From CAVVUC01 sp963751395 (GTDB lineage Bacteria; Verrucomicrobiota; Verrucomicrobiia; Chthoniobacterales; Chthoniobacteraceae): a stretch of DNA of 64,000 nucleotides. Both the position numbers and the translations under genes were made by a program. The notes beneath the pieces are model-generated. The model did not search any database. It was not told the DNA's origin and saw only the letters and a program-made list of their open reading frames with translations. Positions 35,935 to 44,611 of the stretch are shown here, one piece after another. How positions within the stretch are numbered: position 1 is the first letter of the stretch; every line of letters starts with the position of its first letter. The stretch is taken from assembly GCA_963751395.1 (NCBI GenBank), contig CAVVUC010000001.1, positions 1,885,155 to 1,949,154 on the forward strand, read 5' to 3'.

Positions 35935-35975
35935 GAAGCCCATCACAAGACAGCCCAAGGCAACCTTGGGGAAAA
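35935..35975. repeat. Short piece of the dispersed hairpin repeat
   Basis: AGCCCAAGGCAACCTTGGG resembles the central hairpin of the 20972-21152 element. It sits between the DUF6807 stop and a ligase-like remnant. Confidence 0.5.
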
Positions 35976-35997
35976 CTCTCGGCCGCTGCGCTGTTTA

Positions 35998-36125
35998 ACC
36001 GCGTGTTGAACGCCGACTTCTTCGAAGGCGTGGTGATGAAGAAAGCCTCTGGTCTTTATCCCGTCCAACGCCGCAGTGGCACCGAGGAATGCAGAGCGAT
36101 GGTGAAGCATAGGTTTCTTACTTGA
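35998..36125 (+). pseudogene. Ligase-like gene, copy 2, C-terminal remnant
   Basis: Forty-two codons match the end of the 43438-44220 gene: DFFEGVVMKKASGLYPVQ (motif IV) and AMVKHRFLT then stop (motif V). Nothing of the N-terminal part is left. An IS lies 32 bp downstream. Confidence 0.75.
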
Positions 36126-36141
36126 TAGGTAAGTTTGAACT

Positions 36142-36157
36142 TTTATTAAGAAACTCG
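36142..36157. repeat. 16-bp direct repeat flanking the IS (left copy; right copy 37604-37619)
   Basis: TTTATTAAGAAACTCG occurs immediately outside both inverted repeats of the insertion sequence, so it is the probable target-site duplication. A duplication this long is unusual. Confidence 0.75.
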
Positions 36158-36238
36158 TGTCGGGGCCTGTTCAAAAGTGGACTGAGACGGTTCAAAAGTG
36201 GAATTCTCACTTTGGGGTGCATATTCAAGTTGACTCCC

Positions 36239-36303
36239 GCATAAATGCAGGCTCGGAGGAGGCCGGAGCGGAGCGGAGGCCGACGGAGAGCCTGCATTTA
36301 TGC
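36239..36303 (+). promoter_or_regulatory. Long hairpin covering the transposase start codon
   Basis: A perfect 16-bp inverted repeat, GCATAAATGCAGGCTC and GAGCCTGCATTTATGC, encloses a 33-nt GC-rich loop. The ATG proposed for the transposase (36300) lies in the right arm. In a transcript from outside the IS the start would be buried, a known way to limit transposase expression. Confidence 0.6.
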
Positions 36304-37550
36304 GGCGGCCCTCCCCTCCCGAGGCGGAAGCATGTCAGCTTTCTTTGATCGCGCTCTCTGCGCATTACACACCATCTTCCTGCCTTGAAAAGAAACAGAT
36401 CATCCACCGCCTGCCGCCGCGTTTTGTGCTCCGCATCCTTGCCGATTTCAATGACGGGGACCTCGACGCATCTGCGGCCGCCAGACATTTAGGCATCGGC
36501 AAATCCCGCCTCTATGAGCTGCGGAGCGACTACCTGAGCAGCAGAAGGACCTGCCAACCCAAAGCCAGCGGCGGCGGACATGGCCGCGTTTGGCCCGAAA
36601 AAGTCAGGGCATTCCTTCAAGACTTCCTGCCCTTGCAGAACCCGCCCAACTACCAACTCGTGGCTGACGAACTTCTCCGCCTCTACAACTTCAAGCGGGC
36701 GAGATCCAGCGTTGAAGTTCATGTCAAAACGCACTTCTCCCACCTCGTCCCTGCCGTCGCGCGAAAACAGCGCGCCTGCCGCCGCTTCCGCCGCGCACAC
36801 ATCGGAGAGCTTTATCAGCACGACAGTTCCATCCACCAATGGTGGCCCGCCGCCGCCAAACAAATCCTTCTGCTCACCGTCGATGACCATTCCGGCTTCA
36901 ATGTTGCCGGACGTTTCGTCTCTGCCGACACAACATGGAATCACTTCTGCCACCTCCGCGCCGCTTTCGAAATCCACGGGTTGCCAGACGCTGTTTACAC
37001 TGACGCATTGAGTCTCTTTGGCCCGAGCTCTGCCAACGACCATAGCGATCCGAGAAGCGAGTTCCAACGCGCCCTGCTTGGCCTTGGCGTAGCTCACCTT
37101 GTCGCTCCGACTCCCCAGGCCAAAGGCAAGATCGAACGCCGATTTGGCACTTTCCAGAAACGCATCGTCACTCTCCTGGCTCACGCCAGAGTTCAGACTT
37201 GGGAGCATGCCGATGAAGTCCTCCAAATGGAAATCAGCCGCCAGAACCGCACTCGCCAACGCAGCACCGGCAGGATCCCTCAGGATGTCTGGGAAAATGC
37301 CCTGCCGCAAAACAGGGGTCATCTTCGCCCACCACCTCCTTCCAGCCTGCTGGATCTCCACCTTTCCCTCCGCGCAATGCGCCGGGTCAACAATGACCAG
37401 ACCATCGACTTTGAAGGCCAAAATTATGAAATCGCAACCACCGCACGCCAATCGGTCGCCATCATACATCACCCGAACCGGAAATTTTGGGTCCTCGAGC
37501 ATCCGCCAAAAGATGTATGGCCCTGTGTATTAGGTGCTTTCAGCTTGTGA
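36300..37550 (+). CDS. tnp: DDE (rve-type) transposase
   Basis: 416 residues if translation starts at 36300. An HTH region (ASAAARHLGIGKSRLYELRS, about 65-85) is followed by the integrase core: QHDSSIHQWWP and LLTVDDHSG (first Asp region), VYTDALSLFG (second Asp), and QAKGKIERRFGTFQKR (Glu). A C-terminal domain follows. The first 30 residues are less typical, so a TTG near 36384 is an alternative. Intact. Confidence 0.8.
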   Translation: MRRPSPPEAEACQLSLIALSAHYTPSSCLEKKQIIHRLPPRFVLRILADFNDGDLDASAAARHLGIGKSRLYELRSDYLSSRRTCQPKASGGGHGRVWPEKVRAFLQDFLPLQNPPNYQLVADELLRLYNFKRARSSVEVHVKTHFSHLVPAVARKQRACRRFRRAHIGELYQHDSSIHQWWPAAAKQILLLTVDDHSGFNVAGRFVSADTTWNHFCHLRAAFEIHGLPDAVYTDALSLFGPSSANDHSDPRSEFQRALLGLGVAHLVAPTPQAKGKIERRFGTFQKRIVTLLAHARVQTWEHADEVLQMEISRQNRTRQRSTGRIPQDVWENALPQNRGHLRPPPPSSLLDLHLSLRAMRRVNNDQTIDFEGQNYEIATTARQSVAIIHHPNRKFWVLEHPPKDVWPCVLGAFSL

Positions 37551-37620
37551 AAATAGTCCACTTTTGAACCGGCGAGAATTCCACTTTTGAACCGTCGCCA
37601 ACATTTATTAAGAAACTCGT

Positions 37621-38274
37621 TGACACCTATGCGGCTTTAGTAATAAGTGTGCCAACACCTTCAATGAAATTGCACATACACCGGTTATCAAAATCCGATT
37701 GCCAGACAGCGATGTCGCTGGCATGGGCCGGTATTGTGCGCAACGGAGGCTTTATCCTCCGTAGCTATACCCAAGAAAACCCAGGCCAGGAGGCGAGCAA
37801 CTAGAGAACCATTTAACTTCAGCTTTTACGGAACCCTGCTCGCCTCACCGCAGCAGGGTTTTTTATTTTCCAAATTCAACCGAAAGGAACTTAACGAATC
37901 TAATAGAACACTAAATTAAAGAATCGTGGCAAAGAAAAGCCCCGATGCCGGCGGCAACCAGCATCGAGGCGGATTTGGTCACTTAACAACAAGAGTATTG
38001 GAGCCCCGTTGCACTGTAACCGACTATACGGTTACGGTCTCAGGTGAGGTGTGTCAATAGCTGACCACCCAACTCTTCTCTTGTTCAGAGCGAACAAATC
38101 CCACGCCAACAGCTTTCAAAGACCAAAGGCTTCGTGGGAGGTGTGCCTGTAAACACCGAAACATCCGCCAGAGAAATCCTGCGGGTGCGACGCTATCAAG
38201 CGTGGCAGCGGTGTTCGTTCTTTTCTGTCGTAAGTGGCGCAGGGTTCCAACCAAGGCTCTGCGCCACTTCATTC
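37621..38274. other. Hairpin-rich non-coding stretch
   Basis: No gene is supported. Perfect inverted repeats recur: AGCGATGTCGCT, ACGGAGG…CCTCCGT, a terminator (37832-37866), CGATGC…GCATCG (37943-37966), GTAACCG…CGGTTAC (38016-38035), ACGCTATCAAGCGT and an 11-bp stem AAGTGGCGCAG…CTGCGCCACTT. It ends at a tRNA-like gene, so it may be a non-coding RNA region or a decayed tRNA array. Confidence 0.5.
37832..37866 (+). terminator. Rho-independent terminator
   Basis: A 9-bp stem AACCCTGCT / AGCAGGGTT with an 11-nt loop is followed by a T-rich run TTTTTTATTTT. It is oriented for rightward transcription. Confidence 0.75.
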
Positions 38275-38348
38275 GCGGTCATCGTTCAAGAGCAGGATTC
38301 CTGAGTGCCAATCAGGGGATGCCGGTGCAAATCCGGCTGACCGCACCA
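38275..38348 (+). tRNA. tRNA-Gly (GCC)-like, non-canonical D- and T-loops
   Basis: A cloverleaf can be drawn: acceptor GCGGTCA/TGACCGC (7 bp), anticodon stem CCTGA/TCAGG with loop GTGCCAA (anticodon GCC), a 4-nt variable loop, T-stem GCCGG/CCGGC with loop TGCAAAT, discriminator A and encoded CCA. Oddities: the D-stem is weak with two G-U pairs, the D-loop AAGAGCA lacks G18-G19, and the T-loop has G instead of U at position 55 (GUGC in place of GTΨC). Both changes remove the D-loop/T-loop contact and recall the cell-wall tRNA-Gly of staphylococci. It could also be a decayed or mobile-element tRNA. Confidence 0.6.
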
Positions 38349-38689
38349 TTTTCTTCAAACGCGGCGGGTGCCAGCTTGCGCAGCAGAGTCTCCAAAACTC
38401 CGCGGGCTCGGGGCAGCACCGAGACGCCGTGCCACTTTGAATGGGCCGCTAGACCCAAAATAAGCGAGAAACCGTCAGCCGATTCGGTCGGTGCGATTTT
38501 GGGGGTTTCGGGGCCGGTGGTTGTTGAGTTTTACCTTTGGGAACGCATTGACGCAGCCGCGTGATCCAGTTTTTGACGTTTGTCGGGGTATCTTCCTTGT
38601 CCTCTGGTGGAGTTTTTTGGGTATCAGGACATAGTTCACCCGGTGGCTTTATTGGAGCGGCTCAGGATAAGTGGCTCTATTGGTTCTGT

Positions 38690-39589
38690 TCAGGTGGCTT
38701 GGAGCCAGCGCAGGTGTTCCCAGGCGGCGAAAAGATCCTTCAGCCAGCTGTTGTAACTCATGATGCGGTAAATGACACGCCGGCCCGTGCGAACGATCTG
38801 CGCGGGCAGCAGGATGATGGCGTGTAAAAAGCGCCGGAACTCCATCTTGATGAGTTCCATCCCCCGTTCCTTGTCGGGCAGGAGCAAGCCGAACCACGCC
38901 TTGAGGTTCCAGGCCAGCGAAGTCATGACCATATAGGCCCAGTTGCTCAGCAGGTCATCCACCGGCATGCGCATCGCGTTGACGCCGTTCTTCAACTGCT
39001 CGATCACGTTCTCCTGATTGCACCGCCCGTTGGCCAGGCTGACGATCTCCTCCTGCGTGTAATCCTCGCGGTTGGTAATATAGAAGAAGTAACGGACCTC
39101 ATCGAAGAGGACTTCCTCGCCCTTTTGCACGCTGATGTTCTTGCGCACCACCACCAGGCGATAACTGCGGGAGCATTTGGCCGGGCGGTAATCCATCTCG
39201 GCAACGCTTTCGCCTTCCAGCACCTTGTTCTGATAGCCCTTGAAGCGCACGATGCTTTCCTTGACCCGCTCGGGCTTGCTTCGCGGCTGGGTGGCAATCT
39301 CGTGGCGCGGCAGCCGTTCCAACGGCTTCCATGCTTCTTCGGGCAAGGCTTCGGCCAGTGCGACCACCTTCGGGTGCGCATCCATTCCGAAAATGAATTT
39401 GACTCCTTCCCCGTCCCAGCGGTCCAGTTCGCCGGTCAAGGTGAAGTCGGTGTCGCCGCGCAGGGTGATCGTCCCGGCGTGCGGGCGCACCCACTCAACC
39501 GCGCGGTTGATCCACGGCACGCAGCCCTCGTGGCTGGCCACGTTTCCGAGAAATGCTTGGCAAGGAATCAAGGACGAGGATGCGGTCAT
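38690..39589 (-). pseudogene. IS1380-family transposase, N-terminal part missing
   Basis: About 300 residues. The second catalytic Asp (TITLRGDTDFTL) and the Glu region (GRCNQENVIEQLKNG) are present, and the C-terminal part is complete to RWLQAT. The first third, with the N-terminal DNA-binding region and first Asp, is absent: upstream codons (MTASSSLIPCQAFLG) are unrelated. Full-length members are about 430-470 residues. No inverted repeats were found. Confidence 0.82.
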
Positions 39590-40184
39590 GCGGGCGGCAG
39601 GCGTGGTGGATGGCGGGCACGATTGGTGTTCATGGGAACATTCTTCGGGCCGGCTCTCTCCAGTGTGGACGGAAGGAACGCGAGGAGTTGGGTCGGATTG
39701 CTCGTTTATCGGGCTGATTTGCCCCTCAATTTTCCCGCCGAAGGTGGAGGGACGGCCGCGTCATCAGACGTGCGGAACCCGGCTCACCGCGCGCCTCCCG
39801 CAACGACCGCCAGTATCGCTTTCAGCCGCCCGGGCCGGGGCAGCGCCCTCCGCCGGGAAAAGCAGAAATCTTCCACGAGGAAACAGACCAACTACCTCCC
39901 GTGCTAATCTATTGCAACCGCTACTGATTCCATGAAAACCGCCCTCCTCCTCGGCCCTGCTGCTCGCGCCGCTGGCTGCGGCGGGCTAACCGCAACGCAT
40001 GGAGCCTGTCTCTCGGATCGCGGCTGGCGGTTCTGCACCGGATCGCAGCAGCAAAAATGGAACTGCATCGTTCAAGGCCGCTCGGCTAATCCACCGCGAA
40101 CCTCAAGGGATTTTCGTTTGAACGAAATCATTCATGGCAGTATCTAAACTTAACACTACTACACACAACAATAGAAACACTTAT
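39590..40184. other. Gene debris between two element regions
   Basis: On the minus strand, 39640-39780 contains a remnant (FGGKIEGQISPINEQSDP) shared with 57290-57360 and with the N-terminal part of the ligase-like gene (QINLINAQSDSP). At 39932-39990 a signal-peptide-like start (MKTALLL) is frameshifted and then stopped, probably the front of a lost secreted protein. Nothing else is supportable. Confidence 0.5.
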
Positions 40185-40451
40185 ATGAAAACCATTACTA
40201 AATTCGCTCTGGCCGCCGGGCTTGCAGCCGTAGGGACCAGTGCCGCTTTCGCGGATGATCAACAACTGCAAAACCGTCTGGCAATGGAGCGTCAGGCCGC
40301 AGCGAGCAAACATGAAACCACCATCGCGGTTTATGCCCACCAGCGCGGCCTCGGGCAAACTGCGGCACACCGTAATCCCGAATTGCGCTTCGAGTGGCGC
40401 GCCAACAGTGGCAAGAGCCAAGGGTTTGGTTCATACACGTCGGCAGAGTAA
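40185..40451 (+). CDS. Small secreted protein of unknown function
   Basis: 88 residues from the ATG at 40185. A clear signal peptide (MKTITKFALAAGLAAVGTSA, cleavage after AFA) leaves a mature chain of about 65 residues rich in Q, H and R. No family recognised. Composition and start context look genuine; it stands alone. Confidence 0.6.
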   Translation: MKTITKFALAAGLAAVGTSAAFADDQQLQNRLAMERQAAASKHETTIAVYAHQRGLGQTAAHRNPELRFEWRANSGKSQGFGSYTSAE

Positions 40452-40654
40452 ACCTCCCGCCATCTGCTCCATAAGTCTCCCATTTGCTCGTCAAGAGCAG
40501 GGGGAGACTCTCATTCGCAGCATGAGCGAAGTTCGCCAATCCATGCACTTTTTTTTGACCACAAATCTCTACGTGCGCTCTCGGCTGGATTGATTGTTCA
40601 GAGTAAGATCAACGACTCCCTGTTCGCAGCACGGTTTTTGCTTTGGGCAGCGCC

Positions 40655-41494
40655 GTGCGTTTTGTTTTCATTTTTGCGGCTTTAATCGGCCCTCTGTTCA
40701 ACATTCCATCGACGAGCGGCGCGGCTGTTGAGATTCCCTTCACCTACGCAGATGGGATGATTTGGATGAAGGTCAACGTCGTCGGACAACATGAACCTCT
40801 CAACTTCCTGCTCGATTCAGGTGCGGAGGCAAGCGTGTTTGACCTCCAAGTCGCACACAACCTTGGTTTGAAATTCGGCAGCCGCGAAGTGGTGCAGGGC
40901 GTTCAAGGGCGTTGTGTCAGCTTTCACGTTTCAGGAATCGACGCCCAAGTCGCAACCATTCCCATTGCGCGCTTGATGCTCGCCCTTGACCTGAGTCCGA
41001 TAAGCCGTGGCTGTGGAAAACGAATTGATGGATTGGTGGGGGCGGACTTTTTTCACGGGCGGATCGTCCAAATTGATTATGCCGCGCAGAAAATACGGTT
41101 GCTTCAACGCAGCGAAATCGCTTCCGCATCTGCTGAAATGGTGCCTCTTGCCAGACGCAATGGTGCGCTGTGCGTTCGGGTCGGCGTTAATGGCAACGCG
41201 CCCCAATGGATGCGCCTCGATACCGGATGCAGTTCAGCGCTGGAGTTGGTCGCTGGCAGAACAGCCACAGCTAAAGCAGCACGGACCTCAATCGCGGCGG
41301 CCACAGGCTCCCGTCAATCCGTTCAAGCGGATGTAAAGCTCGGTTCTGAGCAATTCGCCATGATCAAGATTGGCCTCCACGACGAACCGATGTTTGCCGG
41401 TGAAGCGGGCCTGCTCGGAAACGGCCTGCTCTCGCAATTTCGCGTCACTGTGGATGTTGAAAAGTCGCGCCTGATCCTGTCACGGATCCATTAA
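40655..41494 (+). CDS. Retropepsin-like aspartic protease
   Basis: 279 residues from a GTG at 40655 (a TTG 12 bp upstream is possible). N-terminal signal sequence. Two active-site-like triads are present in one chain: FLLDSGAEASV (D54) and RLDTGCSSALEL (D189), so it could act as a single-chain pepsin-like dimer. VGADFFHGRIVQIDY and LGNGLLSQFRVTVDVEK are the matching C-lobe ends. Substrate unknown; probably periplasmic. Confidence 0.8.
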   Translation: MRFVFIFAALIGPLFNIPSTSGAAVEIPFTYADGMIWMKVNVVGQHEPLNFLLDSGAEASVFDLQVAHNLGLKFGSREVVQGVQGRCVSFHVSGIDAQVATIPIARLMLALDLSPISRGCGKRIDGLVGADFFHGRIVQIDYAAQKIRLLQRSEIASASAEMVPLARRNGALCVRVGVNGNAPQWMRLDTGCSSALELVAGRTATAKAARTSIAAATGSRQSVQADVKLGSEQFAMIKIGLHDEPMFAGEAGLLGNGLLSQFRVTVDVEKSRLILSRIH

Positions 41495-42279
41495 CAAAAG
41501 CTTCAATGCGTATTTTCCGACCTCGGTAACTACAGCGCGGAAAATCTGAATTGCGTAGCGAAAGGCGGTAATAGTGTTCAGATGAACATTATGTTTACAG
41601 AAAGTGAGCAGCAGATTCAGACCTTGCTCGCCGGGCATCTCGGCATGCATGAACGCAAGGGCGCGCTGAATCGTGAACCGAACAAGGCGCGGGGGCCAAA
41701 CTTCTCCGGCGTGATCAGCGGCTTCGGCTTGGGCGGCTTCGATCATGACTTCAGAAAATGCTCCCACTCCCGCACTCGGTGCGCGTTGTGGGTGGAGAGA
41801 ATCCGCCTCGCCCGGCAACGGTGTGGCGGCATCGCCGCAGACTCTCTGGAGGTTACTCTCCTCGCCTGCGGATACTTCCCCTCGCGGTAAAGGTAACAAC
41901 CTTTCGGTTGTGGAACCAGGTGATGGCAGGCACTCGCCCAGTAACGGTGAGGCCCTTTCTGTGCAGGATCGTAAGACGTTGCCGTCCTTCCCTGCACCTA
42001 CGAGTTCTGACAATAGCGGAGACGCCGGAAAAATTCAAGGGTTCAAAAGCCGGGAAAATCGTGGGGGCCTCCTCGGCACAGCCAAGGCGAACGCCATGGA
42101 CGAATTTGAAGGCGCGAGTGAAAAGCGGGGAGTCCGGCAGGCGCTCTATGCGTGGTTGAAAGACAACGGCCACGCTCCAACCCCTGCGGAAGTGGTGCTG
42201 GACAAGGCACCTACGAATCGCGGAAAGGCGGTCAAAGATTCAATCCCTGAATTCGATGAACGATTCCGTATAGCTTACG
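41495..42279. other. 785 bp with only ambiguous ORFs
   Basis: Open frames exist on both strands, for example a rightward frame from 41745 with a plausible segment (RQALYAWLKDNGHAPTPAEV, 42079-42300). Upstream its composition is Pro/Ser/Arg-rich and unconvincing, and downstream it overlaps the better 88-residue ORF. It may be the decayed front of a gene. I do not assign a product. Confidence 0.35.
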
Positions 42280-42546
42280 ATGAACACTATGAACAACTCA
42301 CCAATAAACAGAATCCTGCGGGGGGAACCGATACATCCGGCGGACGCTTACCTGGCGCGGCACATAATGACGCAACTGGCCAGCAAGGACCAGTTGCCGC
42401 CAAGCGTGGCGGAACGGCTGGACGATCCGAAGTGGCCAATACAGAACTTGATCGACTTGCTCCACGAGGAAGTGCAGGCGGACCCGACGCTGTATCATCC
42501 GGCGCAGGATCACCTGCTGGAAAAGTATCCTCACAGCATGTATTAG
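42280..42546 (+). CDS. Hypothetical protein, 88 residues
   Basis: Balanced composition and helical pattern (PADAYLARHIMTQLASKDQL, WPIQNLIDLLHEEVQAD). It overlaps another open frame over its full length; this frame looks the more protein-like. Two possible Met starts three codons apart. No family recognised. Confidence 0.45.
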   Translation: MNTMNNSPINRILRGEPIHPADAYLARHIMTQLASKDQLPPSVAERLDDPKWPIQNLIDLLHEEVQADPTLYHPAQDHLLEKYPHSMY

Positions 42547-42874
42547 ATGCGCGGGTGGCCCAAAGAACGGCGACCGCATCTGTGTGGTAAAATACGGGAC
42601 CACGAACCACCTGATCATCGTGTCCCTCGAAGGCAACCTGAAACAGTTTGGAGCGGCGGAAAGTGAAGCCGTTCTGCAAATCCAGTTTGACGAAAAAAAC
42701 GCCAGCCCACGCTGGGATTACAACGTGGACTGGCAGGCCGGAAACGGAGCGCTCCCAAGGAAACCTCGCCCCACCGAATGCTGTATTGTCGGGCCTTGAC
42801 CCTTCCCAGCACCAACTCACATAAAAAATACCGCCGGCCGGCGGAAAACTCAAGCTGTGATATAGTTTCACCAC

Positions 42875-43185
42875 ATGAGCAAACCACCGACTATCTCTCC
42901 CGAAGAATTCCTGGCGAAGCAACGCGAATTAGCGAAGCAGATGGAGAAGGAACACTCAGAGCAGCCGCCGATGTCGCTGGAGGAGTTCACGGCTCAAGTG
43001 AACGCGCTTCGGAACCGGAGCAAGGACGGACGCAGCGTGAGGCAGCGGCCCTCCGCAAGTGGGCGACCGACAAAGGGCTGATCCTACCGGCGGGAGAATT
43101 CGCCAAAACATTTCAAGAGCAGGGCGGGATGAACGGCGGGCAGGAACACAATGTCGTTTCCGATGAGAAGCGCGGCGTGAACTGA
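42875..43185 (+). CDS. Hypothetical protein, probably frameshifted
   Basis: The first frame reads MSKPPTISPEEFLAKQRELA to ALRNRSKDGR. Near 43035 the protein-like sequence moves to the next frame: REAAALRKWATDKGLILPAG to DEKRGVN, stop at 43185. A single-base shift would join them into about 103 residues. It is lysine/glutamate-rich and probably small and soluble. Product unknown. Confidence 0.45.
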
Positions 43186-43437
43186 CAAAAAAAATCCGCA
43201 GCGCCCAACAACGGTGCCACGGCGTCACAACAGGCTCTCTGGAAGTTGTTTTCCTCCCCTGCTGCTACGCAATTTCAAAATGCGCGGGGATCTCGGTAAT
43301 TCAAGGCAGCAATTTTGCCGTACCTCAAAGAACCAGAACGGAAGTGAAAGGCGCGGCTGGCGCGGCAGCGCTTTGGCTTTTTCTCCCAGTTCGATATTTT
43401 CGCCTGATCGTTGCCGACGCCAAGCGTCTGCGCCCCG

Positions 43438-44220
43438 TTAGGCAATAAACCTGTGCTTGCACCACGCCCGGCACTCCTCCGTCTCGCTGCGCAACTGCAC
43501 CGGATACGGGCTGCCGCCGCGCTTCATCACCACGCCCTCGAAGAAGTCGCACTTCAACACGCGGTTGATCTCCTTCAATCCGAGGTAGAACGAAAGCACA
43601 GCATCGCTTTCATCGCGGATCGAAGGTGGTAGCAGCACGGCATTTTCGGGAAACGAATTCCACACCCCAATCGACAGCCGCTCAACCTCAATGAACGTGG
43701 TGAGAATATCGCGCCGCTCCTCGTAACCGGGTGCTCCCGTTTCACAAATCCAATCGAGCACGACCAGCGAGCCGCGCCCGATCGCGTGCCTGCGTTCGAG
43801 CGCCTCGCAATCTGCCCAGACGAGGCCATGTCGCGCGAGTCCCCGAAGCTCCCGTAGCGCAGGCCCGAACTCGGCCGCAATCGAAAGCCGTTTGCCATGC
43901 CGGTTCCACATCGTGCCGGTTGGCGTGTGGACCAGCGCCCGCCAGCCGTTGTACTTGGGTTCGGCAAACCACGTCCCGGTTTTCCTTGGTGCCAAATCGA
44001 GCCTGCCGCCGCCGATGGGCCGCGCCGGGTAGGTGATGGCTGATTGTGGAGAGTCGGATTGCGCATTTATCAGGTTGATTTGCCGCGTTTGCGAATCGAC
44101 TGGTGTGGAGATTGCCCCGGCTTTGCGTGAGGCCGTTTCTGCAGCGGTGCGCAGGGCGTCCGTCGTGGTCACGCATCGCTCGTTGCCGAAGATCGTGAGT
44201 GTGAGTTTGTCAGTCTTCAT
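43438..44220 (-). CDS. Minimal ATP-dependent DNA/RNA ligase-like nucleotidyltransferase
   Basis: 260 residues, the only intact copy of this gene in the window. Covalent nucleotidyltransferase motifs in order: I AEPKYNGWRALV (Lys nucleophile in KYNG), III DCEALERR and LVVLDWI, IV FEGVVMKRGG, V WCKHRF at the very C-terminus. There is no OB-fold domain after motif V, so it is shorter than normal ligases. The first 75 residues (LTLTIFGNERCVTTTDALRT) are a separate domain of unknown kind. It overlaps the DUF6573 gene by 11 nt and belongs to a leftward operon with an AAA+ ATPase. A repair, replication or RNA-ligation role is inferred only from motifs. Confidence 0.72.
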   Translation of the reverse strand: MKTDKLTLTIFGNERCVTTTDALRTAAETASRKAGAISTPVDSQTRQINLINAQSDSPQSAITYPARPIGGGRLDLAPRKTGTWFAEPKYNGWRALVHTPTGTMWNRHGKRLSIAAEFGPALRELRGLARHGLVWADCEALERRHAIGRGSLVVLDWICETGAPGYEERRDILTTFIEVERLSIGVWNSFPENAVLLPPSIRDESDAVLSFYLGLKEINRVLKCDFFEGVVMKRGGSPYPVQLRSETEECRAWCKHRFIA

Positions 44221-44611
44221 CGGGCAGCAGGACCGTGATGGCCGGTTGAGGGTCGTCGATGTCCAGCGCGCCGCAGACAGCCTTCAAGGTGACAAGCGGC
44301 GGCGTGCGATCACGGTTGTCGTTGCGAACATGCAGGCGGAAGGTCATCTGCGAGCCGTTTGTCCGCCGCGCCGCGCATCTCAGCATCCACACGATGTCCC
44401 ACAGCCTGCCGTTCTCGTCCTGGGCGCGCACGCCTTCGGGCACGCGCACGTAATTCTCCCACACCGCGCGCGTGAGAAAGACCGGGAACTTCAAACCTGC
44501 CTCTCGCGCAACGGACGACACATCAATCTGGCAGCCGTCTGCCAGTGCCTGTTTGCGCGTGTAGCTGTAAATAATCTCGGCGTCGTCGAATGGATTGGCG
44601 TTCTCACTCAT
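44210..44611 (-). CDS. DUF6573 family protein
   Basis: 133 residues: NPFDDAEIIYSYTRKQALAD, VSSVAREAGLKFPVFLTRAV, LWDIVWMLRCAARR and FRLHVRNDN, the pattern of the DUF6573 family often found on plasmids, conjugative elements and phages. No activity is known. It overlaps the downstream ligase-like gene by 11 nt and the upstream gene by 8 nt, so the three are translationally linked. Confidence 0.72.
   Translation of the reverse strand: MSENANPFDDAEIIYSYTRKQALADGCQIDVSSVAREAGLKFPVFLTRAVWENYVRVPEGVRAQDENGRLWDIVWMLRCAARRTNGSQMTFRLHVRNDNRDRTPPLVTLKAVCGALDIDDPQPAITVLLPDED

Larger units (their letters stand above)
36158..37603 (+). mobile_element. Insertion sequence with DDE transposase (ISNCY/IS1202-like)
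   Basis: Imperfect inverted repeats of about 24 bp begin TGT and contain GTTCAAAAGTGGA. A second subterminal GGTTCAAAAGTGGA lies inside each end, so each end has two transposase-binding-like boxes. It is flanked by 16-bp direct repeats. IS1202-type elements are known for long duplications; assignment to that group is tentative. Confidence 0.78.

Noticed and set aside
37737..38035. Additional tRNA genes in the hairpin-rich stretch
   Set aside because: Loops of 6 or 8 nt and no matching acceptor or T-arms; only 38275-38348 folds as a cloverleaf.
41480..42013. 177-residue minus-strand protein
   Set aside because: Composition is mixed, no family resemblance is visible, and competing frames on the other strand are equally open, so it is not supported.
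43390..43441. GCCTAAC at the end of the intact ligase-like gene as a second attC
   Set aside because: No matching GTTRRRY core or foldable arms follow within a reasonable distance, and other copies of the gene end differently.
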